DNA from: Candidatus Melainabacteria bacterium
GTDB taxonomy: Bacteria > Cyanobacteriota > Vampirovibrionia > Obscuribacterales > Obscuribacteraceae
DNA: 7,261 bases
NCBI GenBank assembly: GCA_016209785.1
Contig: JACQVM010000151.1
Span: 1-7,261, forward strand
Reading direction: 5' to 3'
A program made the position numbers and the translations under genes. Shown here piece by piece: positions 5,464-7,261 of this stretch (position 1 is the first letter of the stretch; each line of letters starts with the position of its first letter). The notes beneath the pieces are model-generated. The model did not search any database, was not told where the DNA came from, and saw only the letters and a list, made by a program, of their open reading frames with translations.

Positions 5464-6855
5464 ATGGAAATCACCTTATATGGTGCAGCAGGTGAAGTAA
5501 CGGGATCCTGTTATCTCGTAGAAACAGATTCTGCCAGGGTTGTTGTTGATTGTGGGCTGTTCCAGGGCTCTGATAAAGTTGAGCGACTGAATAAGATCCC
5601 ACACAGCTTGATCGCTAAGCCTATTGACGCAGTGATTCTTACACACGCACACCTAGATCACTCCGGTAGACTGCCTTTGTTCGTCAAAGTTGGATATCGA
5701 GGACCAATTTATGCGACTAAAGGCAGCATTGATATTGCCAGACTTATTCTTAATGATGCAGCCAACATTCAAGTACAAGACGCCCAAAGAGCCAACCGAA
5801 TCCGTCATCGTGCAGGGCTACCACCCATAGAACCGCTATTTACACCTAAGGATGTGGCTGCTGTGTGCCAGCAGATGCGTGAGCTCAATTACAATCAGTG
5901 GCATGCAGTAGGGCAGAACATAAGGGTACAAGCGGTAGAAGCCGGTCACATACTTGGATCGTCTAGTGTCAAACTGACAGTCAATGAAAATGGTGACACA
6001 CAAACTCTGATTTTCTCCGGGGATCTGGGCCCATTTGGAGCACCAATACTCCGTGATCCAGCACGTATTGATGAAGCTGACACAGTGTTCATAGAATCGA
6101 CTTATGGTGATCGTAATCATCGCCCCCTGACTGAGACTATCACTGAGTTCGAGCAACTAATTCACAGGGCAATCTGCACCAAAGGCAAGATTCTTGTACC
6201 AACCTTTGCGGTGGGGCGAGCACAGCAAATCCTTTACCACCTATTTCAGATCTTTAAAACAGGAAGCATAAGTCCATTTCCCATTTATTTGGACAGTCCA
6301 ATGGCAATTGCTGCCACTGAGTTGTATTTCACTCATCAGGACCTCATGGACGAGGAGGCAATAGCACTGCAGAATTCAGGACAGTTAATGCGAGATTTCG
6401 CAACTGTTATTACTTGCCAAACAGCCGACGAGTCACGTGCGCTGAACAACATTGAAGGACCTTGCCTGATTCTTGCCGGAGCTGGCATGTGTAATGCGGG
6501 ACGAATTCTGCATCACCTGAAACATAATCTCTGGATTTCCAGCACTGTGGTAATAATCGTTGGATATCAGGCACGGGGCTCCTTAGGACGACTCTTGCTC
6601 GATGGCAGATCCAAGGTGAAAATATTTGGTGAAACAATTGCTGTACGCGCCACGATACGTGGACTTGGAGGCTTTAGCGCCCATGCCGGGCAATCAGATT
6701 TGCTGCGTTGGTTGGAACCAATGGCTCGTCAACGACCGCGGGTGATTGTAACCCATGGTGAAGACCACCCACGTCATGAGCTGGCGCACAAAATACACGA
6801 GCTATACCACATCGATGCCGAAATACCCAGGATGGGCGACATACTAACAATCTGA
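5464..6855 (+). CDS. Metallo-beta-lactamase/beta-CASP family ribonuclease (CPSF73/YSH1-like)
   Basis: The full-length 463-residue protein has all landmarks of a beta-CASP RNA-processing nuclease. The metal-binding motif HAHLDHSG is at 61-68 (His61, His63, Asp65, His66), with His162 in GHILGSSS and Asp187 in FSGDLG. The beta-CASP insert has motif A in FIESTYG (Glu211), VPTFAVGRAQQ (245-255), motif B in LAGAGMCNAGRILHH (His350/351) and motif C in GGFSAHAGQ (His407). The final HGE (431-433) supplies the last His. Such enzymes use two zinc ions for endo- and/or 5'-3' exonuclease action on RNA in the cytoplasm. The length and the lack of a KH or extra C-terminal domain match bacterial TTHA0252-type proteins rather than RNase J. 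ATG 5464 has AGG seven bases upstream. The gene is divergent from HIT and convergent with the GIY-YIG gene, so it is probably monocistronic. I see no missing residue. Confidence 0.96.
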   Translation: MEITLYGAAGEVTGSCYLVETDSARVVVDCGLFQGSDKVERLNKIPHSLIAKPIDAVILTHAHLDHSGRLPLFVKVGYRGPIYATKGSIDIARLILNDAANIQVQDAQRANRIRHRAGLPPIEPLFTPKDVAAVCQQMRELNYNQWHAVGQNIRVQAVEAGHILGSSSVKLTVNENGDTQTLIFSGDLGPFGAPILRDPARIDEADTVFIESTYGDRNHRPLTETITEFEQLIHRAICTKGKILVPTFAVGRAQQILYHLFQIFKTGSISPFPIYLDSPMAIAATELYFTHQDLMDEEAIALQNSGQLMRDFATVITCQTADESRALNNIEGPCLILAGAGMCNAGRILHHLKHNLWISSTVVIIVGYQARGSLGRLLLDGRSKVKIFGETIAVRATIRGLGGFSAHAGQSDLLRWLEPMARQRPRVIVTHGEDHPRHELAHKIHELYHIDAEIPRMGDILTI

Positions 6856-6887
6856 GTATCTACGCCTTTCAGCTCAGCCAACAAATG

Positions 6888-7235
6888 CTAGTATCGATTG
6901 CAGTCTGGACCATACTCTGCAACTAGCTGTTCTTGCACGTTGGACCGCTGCCAGCGCGTTGAACCTGGCATGGGATATATAAAAACGTACAACTCATCTA
7001 CATTGCCACCACTATGGACCCACGAATCCATGATCTGTCTATTGTCGGTAGGTGCCTGCTGTGATAAATCATCAGCCTGTCCGAAGTATAGTACAGTATG
7101 GCTTTTGGGTTTGTTTAAGGGATCTTGCTTGTACGTGATGGCATACACCGCGGGCAGTATCGGGGGTGACCAATCCATTAACGTACCACCGGCTGTAAAT
7201 CTAAAGCGTTCACGTCTGCCCCAGGAGATACTCAT
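6888..7235 (-). CDS. Small GIY-YIG-fold protein, possibly catalytically impaired
   Basis: This 115-residue protein has the order of GIY-YIG motifs: LPAVYAITYK (28-36, standing for GIY with Tyr31), VLYFGQADDL (48-57, standing for YIG with Tyr50 and Gly52), then RSNVQEQLVAEYGPDCN (97-113) with the metal-binding Glu at 102 and the C-terminal Asn113. GIY-YIG domains cut DNA in repair enzymes, homing endonucleases and many stand-alone proteins. The Arg normally about eight residues after YIG is Gln60 here (GQADDLSQQ), and the His a few residues on is also absent, so cleavage activity is doubtful. ATG 7235 has AAGGA ten bases upstream. The gene faces the beta-CASP gene with a 32-bp gap and no obvious terminator hairpin. 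The fold is probable; the function is unknown. Confidence 0.72.
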   Translation of the reverse strand: MSISWGRRERFRFTAGGTLMDWSPPILPAVYAITYKQDPLNKPKSHTVLYFGQADDLSQQAPTDNRQIMDSWVHSGGNVDELYVFIYPMPGSTRWQRSNVQEQLVAEYGPDCNRY

Positions 7236-7245
7236 ACTCTTCTTA

Positions 7246-7250
7246 TCCTT
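7246..7250 (-). promoter_or_regulatory. Shine-Dalgarno site of the GIY-YIG gene
   Basis: The minus strand reads AAGGA ten bases before the ATG at 7235-7233. The spacing is slightly long but supports that start. Only 11 more bases are visible upstream, so the promoter is outside the window. Confidence 0.5.
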
Positions 7251-7261
7251 TCAGCCAGGCA

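Noticed and set aside
5836..6156. 106-residue minus-strand ORF inside the beta-CASP gene
   Set aside because: The opposite strand encodes conserved beta-CASP motifs through this stretch, so the ORF is a by-product.
1..7261. CRISPR array, tRNA, rRNA, insertion sequence or attachment sites
   Set aside because: No regularly spaced repeats, tRNA-like cloverleaf, transposase motif or flanking direct repeats were seen on reading both strands.

Overview
The window is ordinary-density bacterial chromosome of moderate GC with short intergenic gaps. It has no transposase, phage gene, CRISPR array, rRNA or tRNA that I can see. A YbaB/EbfC gene, paired MGAT-type acyltransferases, a TPR protein with C-terminal MshEN-like repeats and an LRV-repeat protein together recall the non-photosynthetic relatives of Cyanobacteria (Melainabacteria/Obscuribacter-like). 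That placement comes from protein style and memory, not from a search, and is only a moderate-confidence guess.

Layout. (1) 1-246, minus: the N-terminal 82 codons of a YbaB/EbfC nucleoid-associated protein, cut by the window edge. (2) 247-433: a divergent intergenic region with a -10 box for ybaB and a near-perfect 24-bp palindrome centred on GTTAAC. (3) 434-2316, plus: a likely three-gene operon of a small membrane protein and two tandem, diverged lysophospholipid/glycerol acyltransferase paralogues, the second lacking the expected catalytic Asp. (4) 2317-3003, minus: an LRV (leucine-rich repeat variant) protein. It is convergent with the acyltransferases with zero bases between the stop codons, and a hairpin spans both stops. 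(5) 3004-3276: a divergent spacer with two small inverted repeats. (6) 3277-4371, plus: a TPR protein whose C-terminal half is a duplicated module resembling the MshEN/GspE N-terminal domain. (7) 4408-4734, minus: an ORF whose middle is the C-terminal signature of a cyclophilin peptidyl-prolyl isomerase, apparently a decayed gene. (8) 4777-5253, minus: a HIT-family nucleotide hydrolase/phosphorylase with a good promoter. (9) 5464-6855, plus: a complete metallo-beta-lactamase/beta-CASP ribonuclease. (10) 6888-7235, minus: a small GIY-YIG-fold protein that appears to lack the catalytic Arg.

Functionally this is a mixture of housekeeping genes (YbaB, HIT, beta-CASP RNase), lipid modification (the acyltransferase pair) and repeat-protein scaffolds (LRV, TPR/MshEN-like). 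Nothing marks it as a defence island or mobile element. The points most worth a second look are the TPR/MshEN-like architecture, the Asp-less acyltransferase paralogue with its overlapping small membrane ORF, the cyclophilin remnant, and the Arg-less GIY-YIG protein.
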